IMG/VR virus record: IMGVR_UViG_3300042321_002277
Coordinates: 1 to 64,000 of that record
Source: a virus
Reading direction: 5' to 3' (one strand)
DNA length: 64,000 nt
The notes under the pieces were generated by a model. The model ran no database searches. It was not told the origin of the DNA and worked only from the letters and a program-made list of their open reading frames with translations. Of the stretch, positions 16,781 to 24,880 are shown one piece after another. A program made the translations under genes and the position numbers. Position 1 is the stretch's first letter. Each line of letters starts with the position of its first letter.

Positions 16781-18704
16781 GAACGACTCCAATAAGATTA
16801 GCGAAGAAAAGGCCAAAGTAGACCTCAAGGCTCTTGCGCCTCGATGGGTAGTCGACATGGCCCAGAACATGAAATCGATTTGTGAAGTCGACGACATAGA
16901 CGACAAGATCTTCTCGATGGCGCCGGAGAAGTTGGCCGAGCTCAACAGTAGACTTGATATAAACGAATTTTCAAAGTTCCTCAAGTTCTATCTGGATCTC
17001 AACAACTCCTCGCCAATTCGACTGACTTCAATGCTGCGATTGAACGGTCGGCCGTTCACTCTGGTAAAGCACAAGTTCTTTGAGCCTCTCTTCTATCCGA
17101 ATCTTCCTGATCGTACTTTACTGGTATGTGCCAGACAGGTCGGCAAGTCCACACACATTGCCGCCCAAGGTGTGTTGCAAGCAGCAGCCATCAACAGGTT
17201 TAAAGTTCTGTACATGGCTCCGCAATTCGAGCAGATTAGAAGATTTAGTCACCAGTACATACGGCAGTTTGTCCACGAGTCCTACATCAAGGACCAACTG
17301 ATGGACAAGAACTGCGTCGATTCCGTCATGCAGAAGACCTTCAAGAACGGGTCGGAGTTGTGGTTCTCGTTCGCCAAGTTGTCGGTGGACAGAATCCGTG
17401 GTCTTGCCGTGGACGGAATAAGAATGGACGAGATTCAGGATCTCAATCCGGAATTCCTGGATATCGTCAGAGAGTGTATGTCTGCATCCGAAAAAAGATC
17501 GGAAATGTATGCAGGCACCAGCAAGACCATCGACAACGTTATTGAACAGCTTCGGCTTCAGTCCAGCCAGGCAGAATGGTTCATGCGTTGCGAAACCTGC
17601 AATCACTGGAACATTCCTACCGTTGAAGGTTCTGGACCTGGGCTTGGAGTTCTTGACATGATTAGACCTGAGGGGTTCTGCTGCGCCAAATGCCATAGGC
17701 CTTTAGAGCCGGAGAAGGGCTTCTGGGTCCACAAGTACAAGGAGAAGTCGGCTACCTTTCCTAGCTACCATGTTCCTCAGGTAATCGCTCCCGTACACTA
17801 TGCCAATCCCAAGAACTGGCGTTCCTTGGTCCTTAAGAGAGAGTTGACCAGCCCAGCCACGTTCATAAACGAAGTCTTGGGTGAGGCTTGCGACGAAGGA
17901 CAAAGGCTGGTTAGTCAGACTGAGCTAAAGCAGGTGTGCGTACTGGCCCCTAACTCCAAAGACAATAGCGTAAATGCGCACAAATACGCAGATAGAGTTC
18001 TTGGAGTTGACTGGGGTGGAAAAGGTAGTCGGTTTCAGTCGATGACTGCAGCCGCCGTGGCTTGCTATCTGCCCGTCGAGGACAAGATTGACATTATTTT
18101 CGGGCACGTGTTTCAGGCCATGACCGATTCTGTCCTGGAAACCAAGGAAGTCATCGACATCGCAAATGCATTTAATTGCAGCGCCATCGCACACGACGTT
18201 GCCGTCGCAGGCGAAGTAAGACTCAGCATCATGCGCAGCGTAGGAGTGCCTGACTCTCGGCTGATCAATTGCCGTTATGCGGCAAGTGGCAGTATCAAGT
18301 CTCTGCTGCAGTTTGTTCCTCCGACTGATATCAATCCTACCAGCTACTACAACCTGGACAAAAGCAAGGTCATTGCGGCCGTATGTCTTGCAATCAAGAA
18401 CAAGAACATTCGGTTTCCTCAGTACGACAGCCTGGTAGATTCGGCTGGAGAGAACATAATGAATCACTTCTTGGCTGTTTACGAAGAAAGCAGCGAAAGT
18501 ATGTTCGGAACCGAGCGGAGATTCATTCGTCGTAATCCAGGAATGCCGGATGACTTCCTGCATGCCGTGGCTTTTGCCGTCATATCCCTATGGAGAAGAT
18601 ATCCAGAACTGATTCCAAACCTGTTGGACGAAGTCCTGGACGGAGACGAGCACGTAAGCATGGGTAGTCCCAACACGTATTACGGCGGGCACGAATTTGA
18701 TTAA
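16779..18704 (+). CDS. Terminase large subunit
   Basis: The 641-residue DNA-packaging motor. The ATPase has Walker A at 119-125 (RQVGKST) and Walker B with catalytic Glu near 215 (IRMDEIQDL). A zinc-ribbon insert follows at about 270-310 (CETC ... CCAKC), more like GpA-type than T4 terminases. The C-terminal RNase H-like nuclease has Asp in VLGVDWGGKG near 410, in AIAHDVAVAG near 470 and in DDFLHAVAFAV near 597. The start codon overlaps that of a divergent gene and has only a weak ribosome site; no in-frame start lies upstream before a stop. No small subunit is recognised nearby. Confidence 0.93.
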   Translation: MNDSNKISEEKAKVDLKALAPRWVVDMAQNMKSICEVDDIDDKIFSMAPEKLAELNSRLDINEFSKFLKFYLDLNNSSPIRLTSMLRLNGRPFTLVKHKFFEPLFYPNLPDRTLLVCARQVGKSTHIAAQGVLQAAAINRFKVLYMAPQFEQIRRFSHQYIRQFVHESYIKDQLMDKNCVDSVMQKTFKNGSELWFSFAKLSVDRIRGLAVDGIRMDEIQDLNPEFLDIVRECMSASEKRSEMYAGTSKTIDNVIEQLRLQSSQAEWFMRCETCNHWNIPTVEGSGPGLGVLDMIRPEGFCCAKCHRPLEPEKGFWVHKYKEKSATFPSYHVPQVIAPVHYANPKNWRSLVLKRELTSPATFINEVLGEACDEGQRLVSQTELKQVCVLAPNSKDNSVNAHKYADRVLGVDWGGKGSRFQSMTAAAVACYLPVEDKIDIIFGHVFQAMTDSVLETKEVIDIANAFNCSAIAHDVAVAGEVRLSIMRSVGVPDSRLINCRYAASGSIKSLLQFVPPTDINPTSYYNLDKSKVIAAVCLAIKNKNIRFPQYDSLVDSAGENIMNHFLAVYEESSESMFGTERRFIRRNPGMPDDFLHAVAFAVISLWRRYPELIPNLLDEVLDGDEHVSMGSPNTYYGGHEFD

Positions 18705-18745
18705 TAGCTAAGTCGAAAGTTTTGCTATAGGTTCAAACTTTATTG

Positions 18746-18889
18746 CACCCATAACCCTAAGCTGCTTATTGTTGAATAAGATTTGCTTAAGATTATGGGT
18801 GGCTTTGTGCCAGGAGTGATGGCGAAGAACCATCAAATTATGTTAACTCGATTTGGCGGCTATTTTACCGAGGCGATTTAGCCGCTAAA
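18746..18889. other. Structured intergenic region: three consecutive hairpins
   Basis: Between the convergent terminase and primase-like genes there are about 217 non-coding bases. They contain a long hairpin at 18746-18801 (outer stem with two mismatches, plus an inner perfect stem CTTATT/AATAAG at 18765-18780), a second at 18817-18835 (TGATGG/CCATCA) and a third at 18852-18889 (TTTGGCGGCTA/TAGCCGCTAAA with one G-T pair). No T-run follows the stems, so simple intrinsic termination is not obvious. A structured RNA, a processed 3' end or a protein-binding site are options. Related AT-rich segments AAATTATGTTAAC and AAATTATATTAAC occur at 18835 and 18904. Confidence 0.55.
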
Positions 18890-18921
18890 GAGCGAATCAG
18901 CACTAAATTATATTAACACAT

Positions 18922-21594
18922 TCAGTGCAGCTCTATTAAGCTGGTTAAGGCTGCTCGTCTTAGACTGCGCATTCTCTTGATGGCAGCTACCAGACTATTC
19001 CAAAGAGGCTTTGGAAACACCAGTAATAGATGGTCTTCCTTGTGGGCCTCTATGGCACCTAGGCTCTTTAAGTGACCTACTGCAGACTCCCAGGTAACTA
19101 CAGGTAGATTGTAGAAGCGCATCTGGCCCAGGAGGTTAGTTAGGTCTATGGAGACCGTGTCCTCCATTGGGTTCTTTAAAACCACGTATCTCTTCTTGGC
19201 AGAGTCTCCCGTAAACATCTTGAACATGCCCTGCTCTACGCCTTCTTGAATGAAGTTTATAAGCTGGACTCCAGAGGACTTGGTGTTTATGTAACCTTTA
19301 GCCGACAGCATTACCTTGGCGGAGTCCAATACTCCGGGGTTCAAATCAAGGCTCTTTGCTAGATACTTCAAACTGTCCAGCATGGAGTGGGATGACGTGG
19401 GCCTTACGGTCAAAGCGTACTGCATAAAGAACGGAAATACGTTCTCGCTATTGATTAATGCCCGGGTCTCCTCCGTAAACTCTATATCAGCCCTCAGGAA
19501 CTCCCAGTCCTTGTCTGCAGCCATAGCCGACGCTACTGTCGAATTGGCCAGCACTATGCTGTTCTTGGCCCCTTCGGCCCACTCAGCCAACAGCTTGGCT
19601 CTAGATCGAATGCCGTCGATGGCTACAGGTACCTGGTGCATTTCCGCAACAGCCTGAGCCATTTCCACGTCGTCTCTTGACGATAGAGTTATATGCTCTA
19701 GACCTAAATCTATTCTAAGTATGTCGAAGATGTATTCCGCCAAGGAGCCCTTGTTGCCCACCAGCATCAGGTTTGTCCTTGGCTTCTGATCTACGAGGTT
19801 GTTTATTCCTGCCACTAGGCTCGCCATAGCCCCTAGATAGGCTACCGTCTCCGGACCGTGCTCAAATATATTAGATATCTTCTTGACCGTCAGACCAGCT
19901 TCAACCACTACGTTGGAGCATGGGGGCTCGACCTCACTCATTACAAAAGGCACACCTACTCTAATCTGGTCGGTGTCTATAGATACCCGTGGTAGGTTAA
20001 ATCTGCCAGTGTCGGCGTCAAAGCCTACATAGTTCTGCGAGGAGTGGACCTCTGGAGAACTCAGCCTCATTATGATGTCGAGGTATTTTTTAGATATCGA
20101 GTCGGCTACAAATGGCTGCTTAGACAATCCTGCCGAGGCAGCTATGTAGGCCAATACCTTACCGGGCTGCTCCTCTATGTCGTCTTCTGATATCTGAAAC
20201 GATATTTCCTTGCCTTCAAATAACAACTTTCCAAATATGGCAGCCGCACCTCCCTGCTTTATTCTGCAGATGTGAGAAATGCGCACAATTGCATTACATA
20301 CAATCTCGTCGACGACTTCCCGAGATCCCTGGATCCAAAGCTTTCCGTCTCTCTCAAAGAAGATCTTCTTGTCTAAGACTAATGGCTGAGATTCCAATAT
20401 GTGATTAAGTAGTGGAGCTAGTTCGGCTCTGACCTCATCCGTACAGGAAGCCAAGATTAGATTCTTTTGAAACTCGGTCAATTCCAGACCATCAATGACG
20501 TTTCTTGCATTGGCTGAACCCATTGTGAGCAGCTCGGTAACCAAGAAATCTAAAGGGTCCAGCAGATTGTTGTCCTTGATCTGTGCGTGAACCGACGGCA
20601 TAAAGCTGCCCTCCCACATCTTGGATACCTTTTCTGCCGGTTTCCAGATGTACGGAGTGTCATCTATCATCACCTTGAAGTTTCTTGCCTTGATGCAAGT
20701 CTTCATGAAACTGGAGTCCGGGTCGTCAACCCACATAACAGTTGGCTTGTTGAGCAGCAGTGGCTCCAGCTCTCCAATGGGAGTCTTGGCCACTATTGAA
20801 AGTTTGTTATACCTTTCTACTGCGCATTTTTGAACTATTCTGGCTGCCTGTAGCGGATGAGTCAACACATGCACGGACTCAGACTCATGCTTATGGCATT
20901 CGTTAAGCCCACAGAATCCTCCTCCGTGCCCTTCTAACAAGTTTAGATAGGACATATGGTCTTTATTTCCAATAAATCCAAACCCGCTAATAAAACCAGG
21001 CTTTATATAAAATGGAATTACCAAAAGACCGTCTGGCGATTTTCCAATTCCGGGAATGCTGGATTGAAGCAGCTCCTCTAATTCGTGTTTAAATCCAAAT
21101 CCAAACCAGGCAGCCAAGCCTCTGTTAAAGACTTCTTGACCTAGCCATAGGTTTAATTCGTTTAATCTTCCACTAGCAAGTCTGTTTGCTACTGGGTGCA
21201 TGGCGGCTTTAGCCACCTGCCAAGTCTTTTGAAGCTGTAAATACTGTTTATTGTAGAAGGTGGAGTATGCTATTTTATCCTCTACATTTACAGACTTTAC
21301 TTTGAGATCCTTTGCAACAGCGTCTATTAACTCTTCTGGGTTTGAGATTTTGTACGCTTGGCCGTATAGTTGCAAACCTTCGCATGCTAGTTTGCACTTG
21401 TCGCAGTACATCCAACCCTCAAACGGTAACAGGCTGGAAACTAGCATACTTGCTGTTTTGCACTTAGGACATCGAACATAAGCACCTGCCTTAGCAGGCC
21501 CGTCGTAGCCCAGAAGTTTCAAGATTTTTGTATAATGGAAGGTCGAGTAGAACTCTTCCGAAGGAACACCATCTATGAGTCGCTGGATTGACAT
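18922..21594 (-). CDS. Large primase-like protein with degenerate ATPase motifs
   Basis: An 890-residue protein. A zinc ribbon has Cys at 42, 45, 64 and 67 (CPKC ... CDKC), like DnaG/T7-type primases. Around residues 235-320 a TOPRIM-like segment can be made out (VMWVDDPDSSFMKTC). Near 620-640 there is a P-loop-like strand (LMLVGNKGSLAEYIF) that lacks the GKT/S signature, and a later VPVAIDGI resembles Walker B. I infer a primase-helicase relative that has probably lost ATPase activity, or a distant unrelated fold. It stands alone between two plus-strand genes, and its first 20 bases overlap the start of the divergent gene at 21575. Confidence 0.7.
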   Translation of the reverse strand: MSIQRLIDGVPSEEFYSTFHYTKILKLLGYDGPAKAGAYVRCPKCKTASMLVSSLLPFEGWMYCDKCKLACEGLQLYGQAYKISNPEELIDAVAKDLKVKSVNVEDKIAYSTFYNKQYLQLQKTWQVAKAAMHPVANRLASGRLNELNLWLGQEVFNRGLAAWFGFGFKHELEELLQSSIPGIGKSPDGLLVIPFYIKPGFISGFGFIGNKDHMSYLNLLEGHGGGFCGLNECHKHESESVHVLTHPLQAARIVQKCAVERYNKLSIVAKTPIGELEPLLLNKPTVMWVDDPDSSFMKTCIKARNFKVMIDDTPYIWKPAEKVSKMWEGSFMPSVHAQIKDNNLLDPLDFLVTELLTMGSANARNVIDGLELTEFQKNLILASCTDEVRAELAPLLNHILESQPLVLDKKIFFERDGKLWIQGSREVVDEIVCNAIVRISHICRIKQGGAAAIFGKLLFEGKEISFQISEDDIEEQPGKVLAYIAASAGLSKQPFVADSISKKYLDIIMRLSSPEVHSSQNYVGFDADTGRFNLPRVSIDTDQIRVGVPFVMSEVEPPCSNVVVEAGLTVKKISNIFEHGPETVAYLGAMASLVAGINNLVDQKPRTNLMLVGNKGSLAEYIFDILRIDLGLEHITLSSRDDVEMAQAVAEMHQVPVAIDGIRSRAKLLAEWAEGAKNSIVLANSTVASAMAADKDWEFLRADIEFTEETRALINSENVFPFFMQYALTVRPTSSHSMLDSLKYLAKSLDLNPGVLDSAKVMLSAKGYINTKSSGVQLINFIQEGVEQGMFKMFTGDSAKKRYVVLKNPMEDTVSIDLTNLLGQMRFYNLPVVTWESAVGHLKSLGAIEAHKEDHLLLVFPKPLWNSLVAAIKRMRSLRRAALTSLIELH
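21531..21536 (+). promoter_or_regulatory. Candidate -10 element for the 21.6-25.5 kb operon
   Basis: A perfect TATAAT on the plus strand would start transcription near 21543, giving a leader of about 32 bases that contains the AAGGA ribosome site before ATG 21575. No clear -35 box is seen at the usual distance. It lies inside the opposing gene. Confidence 0.4.
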
Positions 21595-22921
21595 AACTGA
21601 TGACGTCTCTAAAAAGTACTATAATGCCTTCATCAAGCAGGTACCAATGCCAGAGTACGTAAAGTCGGCAAGTGTACTCTCCAAGGAAAACCTGCAAGAC
21701 ATCCCATCCGACGCTTTTGCTGACGGCCTCAACAAGAAGTTTGCCTTAAACACAAAGGCCAACTGCTGGTGCTCCGCCCTTTACTTCTACGGCAATCAGT
21801 GTAGCAGCTCTTCGACCAGTAAACAAGCTGAAGCAAAGTTGCTTAAAGCTGCTCAGATCTGGGGCATAGCTGGCGACGTAGAACAGATTAAAAAAGCTTT
21901 TGACCTGGAAACTATTCCGGCTTCGTACGCAATCTCGTTTGAGTATCGTGGAGCCAGAGTAGAGCGTTGCCCGGATCACACCAAAGAAGCCGCTACTGCC
22001 AGTGCAGAATGGCTCTATCAGAACAGAAGTCGGTTTCCGATTTCAATTCAAAAGCAAGCAGCCGCCAGACTGTTGTCCAAGGCAGATACTTTAAAGTTAG
22101 CCAATCAAACAGCGGTCTACTTGGACAAGCTGGCCAATCCAGAGGTCTACGCAAACATCAACTGCAAGATCGCAACGGCGATTACCGACAGGCTCAGCGC
22201 CATATCCACCATGCGTTGGGACTCTCTTGAGGACGAGCTGCTGAAGATTGCAAACGATCTCAATGCACGGCCGTTTGATATCTGCCATAGCGGAGAACTT
22301 ATCTCTAGCGCGCTAGAGGCTCTGGATGTCAAGCACGGACTTAACACCAAGTGGGGTTCAGCCATTCAACATCCTGTCGATGCGTGCTTTAGAGTAAATG
22401 TCACCAAGGCAGCAGCCGTTGCCGATACAGTAATTCATCTTACGACCGGAATGCCTGTCGATCTCACCAAGATCAGCGATCACCAGCTTGAGAAGGGTTT
22501 GAAGATCGCCGGCGATGACTTCCTGTCATACTGCCAGACCGATGGATTCAACGTGGACCGCAGCAAAGCTGCCGAGATACTGCCAACTTTGCCGAAGCCA
22601 GAAGCAAAGCGCTTCGAACAGGCCATCAAGACAGCTGGATATATTCCAGAAACTGCCTACGACTTCGTGGACAGACTGTTCAAGGAAGCTAACATGGGCA
22701 TGATGATGCCTCAGCAGATGCCAGTTGACGACACTAACCCTATGCCTGGCGAAGACGATACTTCGTTCGAGGCTAGAATGAACGAGAAGAAGGAGCAGGC
22801 CAAGCTAGACGCCTTGGATGCTCAGGCCGGATTAGCAGCTGTAAAGGCCAGACAAGCCCGACAACAGCACGAACAGAACGCAGCAAACTCTCAAATGGGC
22901 ATGACCCAAGGAATGCAGTAA
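21575..22921 (+). CDS. Putative virion-associated protein, 448 residues
   Basis: The first gene of the plus-strand cluster, with AAGGA nine bases before the ATG. The protein is mainly helical and Ala/Lys-rich, with a few Cys near residues 64-75 (CWCSALYFYGNQC). It ends in a Met/Gln-rich low-complexity region (MGMMMPQQMP, then a charged coil and QMGMTQGMQ). No family is recognised. A C-terminal Gln/Ala coiled tail is common in phage core, scaffold or internal virion proteins; it lies next to genes with the same style, so a head-interior role is a reasonable guess. Its stop overlaps the next start by one base. Confidence 0.7.
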   Translation: MSRWIDITDDVSKKYYNAFIKQVPMPEYVKSASVLSKENLQDIPSDAFADGLNKKFALNTKANCWCSALYFYGNQCSSSSTSKQAEAKLLKAAQIWGIAGDVEQIKKAFDLETIPASYAISFEYRGARVERCPDHTKEAATASAEWLYQNRSRFPISIQKQAAARLLSKADTLKLANQTAVYLDKLANPEVYANINCKIATAITDRLSAISTMRWDSLEDELLKIANDLNARPFDICHSGELISSALEALDVKHGLNTKWGSAIQHPVDACFRVNVTKAAAVADTVIHLTTGMPVDLTKISDHQLEKGLKIAGDDFLSYCQTDGFNVDRSKAAEILPTLPKPEAKRFEQAIKTAGYIPETAYDFVDRLFKEANMGMMMPQQMPVDDTNPMPGEDDTSFEARMNEKKEQAKLDALDAQAGLAAVKARQARQQHEQNAANSQMGMTQGMQ

Positions 22922-23214
22922 TGATTAAAGTAGCAAGCAACTTAACTGCGCTAGCTTTAATTAAAGCTTCTGCAAACCAAGGAGAAGGTCCTTGGCAATT
23001 ATATGGTCTAAAAAATAGAAAGAAAATCAATCTAAAGTTTCCATACTCTCCTGACGATTTCTACGAAACAATGAGCGATGATGACTTCTCGCAAAAGTTG
23101 AACGCAACAATTAACGCTATAGATACAGCGCTTATGAAAGGCAAATTTCCTGAGCCAGCTCGCCAGCAACTCGGCAGCCTCTTGCTCAATGACTTTCTAA
23201 GTAAAGTTAAATAA
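22921..23214 (+). CDS. Small protein with shared MIKVA N-terminus
   Basis: A 97-residue protein starting MIKVASNLTALALIKASANQ, a short amphipathic helix-like segment also found, with changes, in two genes downstream. The rest is charged and mostly helical and is not recognised. ATG 22921 overlaps the previous stop codon (TAATG). A shared N-terminal helix in neighbouring genes suggests a common targeting signal, such as a capsid-entry peptide. Confidence 0.7.
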   Translation: MIKVASNLTALALIKASANQGEGPWQLYGLKNRKKINLKFPYSPDDFYETMSDDDFSQKLNATINAIDTALMKGKFPEPARQQLGSLLLNDFLSKVK

Positions 23215-23219
23215 AAGTA

Positions 23220-23921
23220 ATGCCTGTAAAATCCGTAACATCTAAGCAAACCTATGAGCAACTCTGGCGCAGTCGTGATACCGTCGGGACCACGCTCCTC
23301 GTTATGGTCTTGGACTCGTACGGCCAGGAAATCTTTGATATGGACCCAGAAGCCTTCCGCCAAGAAATTGAGGAAGGTTTCGGGGTATCCGATATTCCAG
23401 CTATCAGTACAGACAAAGTTTGGTCTCTTTGGACTTCCCTTACGTCCGACCTCGTTCACTCGGACGTATCGACATTCATGAACACGGCAAATGTGCTTAA
23501 CGGTACTCCGCTAAGCTACGATGTGTTTGATATTGCCGATGTCTATGAATGCGCCTGGGCAATCACCGAATTGACCATGCTGGACAGCAGCACGCCAGAA
23601 CGCCTGGGCTCCGATGTCCGTAGGTACATTGGAGAAGTGTGCAAGGAGCAGGGTTTATACCGGCCTCCGCAAGTACTAGCCAAGGTTGCCGATATGGGAC
23701 CTGGTGACTACGCAGCAAACGTGGAATCTAACGCGGATACCTCGGAAGCTATGCAGATCATGATTCAGGATCAGCTGGCTTTTCAGGAAGACGTAAAGGC
23801 ATACGTGGAAAGACGGCTGGCAAAAATGATGCTAGAGCTTAACAACGCTCCTTTGGTAAACAAAGACAACGGAGCTTGGAACAAATTCGTACAGAACTTC
23901 GCCAACGGACTCAGCAAATGA
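23220..23921 (+). CDS. Hypothetical protein, 233 residues
   Basis: A soluble-looking, mostly helical protein starting MPVKSVTSKQTYEQLWRSRD. Its middle is rich in Asp and Val/Ile, and the last 50 residues are helical and charged. It lies five bases after the previous gene and its stop overlaps the next start (ATGA). No domain is recognised. The context is a cluster of probable virion or internal proteins. Confidence 0.75.
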   Translation: MPVKSVTSKQTYEQLWRSRDTVGTTLLVMVLDSYGQEIFDMDPEAFRQEIEEGFGVSDIPAISTDKVWSLWTSLTSDLVHSDVSTFMNTANVLNGTPLSYDVFDIADVYECAWAITELTMLDSSTPERLGSDVRRYIGEVCKEQGLYRPPQVLAKVADMGPGDYAANVESNADTSEAMQIMIQDQLAFQEDVKAYVERRLAKMMLELNNAPLVNKDNGAWNKFVQNFANGLSK

Positions 23922-24829
23922 TTTCAATTAGCCACAACATTACAACAATGTTACTAAAGCAGGCCGAAGCCAAGCGTGAGGCCAGCAAGGAGAAGTCTCT
24001 GCACGACTGGTTCAGTCGTAAGGGCGAAAAGGGCTCTAGGGGCGGCTGGGTGGACTGCAATGCACCGGATGGATCCGGAGGCTACAAGGCCTGCGGACGG
24101 TCTTCTGGCGAGGAGCGAGGAGATTATCCTGCATGTCGTCCGACTCCTGGAGCATGCAAGGAAAAGGGCAGAGGTGACAGCTGGGGCAAGAAGTCCGAAG
24201 AAGAAAAGAAAAAGGACGATGCCTGCACTCGTAAGGTAAAGGCCAGATATGACGTATGGCCCTCGGCCTATGCCTCAGGTGCGGTAACCAAGTGCCGTGA
24301 GGTTGGAGCTGACAACTGGGGCAATAAGACCAAAGAGGCCAACACCTTTGCCTCAGATACTATCCTAGATGTACCCATCAAGTGCACTCCTGGATTTGGC
24401 TGCAAGAGATACTTTACGCCAGAAGAGCAGCTTGAAGTCGACAGAGCTAAGGCTCAGATGTTCCCAATGCTGTTTCCCACTGAGGCAGATCCAATCTCCA
24501 GCCAACTGTCCAGTCCAACCTGGGCCGGGCTAGGAACTGGACTCATGGGCGCTCTACTAGGCGCAGGCGCTGGTGCAGGCACTGGAGCCCTACTGGAGAA
24601 GAGTGCTCCTCTAGGTGCCTTGATTGGCGGTACAGCTGGAGGCCTAGGCGGATTGCTGTATGGCTATGGAAGCCGAACCAGAAAGAACAAAGAGATCGAA
24701 GACCTGATGGAAGATCTTCCTGTAGGAGCCGACCTAGGAGACGTCGAGCTCTTCAGCGACCCTAGACTAAAGGCTCAGATGGCCAGAGACTTCCAGCGCC
24801 AGCTAGTAAGAAAAGGCTTGATGGGCTAA
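23918..24829 (+). CDS. DUF5872-type protein with glycine-zipper segment
   Basis: I use ATG 23918, which overlaps the previous stop, giving 303 residues, rather than an in-frame Met at 23876. The N-terminus MISISHNITTMLLKQ matches the peptide shared with the neighbours. Residues about 27-85 match the DUF5872 pattern (KSLHDWFSRKGEKG, GWVDCN, ACRPTPGACKEKG). Next comes a second Cys-containing motif (KARYDVWPSAYASGAVTKC) that often accompanies it. Residues about 195-250 are a Gly/Ala-rich, membrane-like zipper. DUF5872 occurs in marine phages and large algal viruses; its function is unknown. Confidence 0.8.
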   Translation: MISISHNITTMLLKQAEAKREASKEKSLHDWFSRKGEKGSRGGWVDCNAPDGSGGYKACGRSSGEERGDYPACRPTPGACKEKGRGDSWGKKSEEEKKKDDACTRKVKARYDVWPSAYASGAVTKCREVGADNWGNKTKEANTFASDTILDVPIKCTPGFGCKRYFTPEEQLEVDRAKAQMFPMLFPTEADPISSQLSSPTWAGLGTGLMGALLGAGAGAGTGALLEKSAPLGALIGGTAGGLGGLLYGYGSRTRKNKEIEDLMEDLPVGADLGDVELFSDPRLKAQMARDFQRQLVRKGLMG

Positions 24830-24855
24830 TTAAAGTAGCAAACAGTATTCAGCGT
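24829..24855 (+). repeat. Direct repeat, upstream copy
   Basis: This segment (ATTAAAGTAGCAAACAGTAT, then TCAGCGT) matches 24884-24910 with one difference. It starts at the stop codon of the DUF5872 gene. The other copy encodes the N-terminus of the next gene, so this looks like a duplicated or fossil gene start. Confidence 0.8.
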
Positions 24856-24880
24856 CAGCTAATAATAAAGGACTAATAAG

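Noticed and set aside
16781-16984. Longer form of the 71-residue membrane protein
   Set aside because: The extra 68 residues would be coded opposite the terminase start; the ATG at 16780 has a good GGAG site.
18819-18881. Tiny reading frame of 20 residues (MAKNHQIMLTRFGGYFTEAI)
   Set aside because: The AGGAG site is too close to the ATG for a typical start, and the bases are better explained by the hairpins. Left open in the RNA finding.
18705-18921. tRNA gene
   Set aside because: A GGTTCAAA segment resembles a T-loop, but no acceptor, anticodon or D arm fits a cloverleaf.
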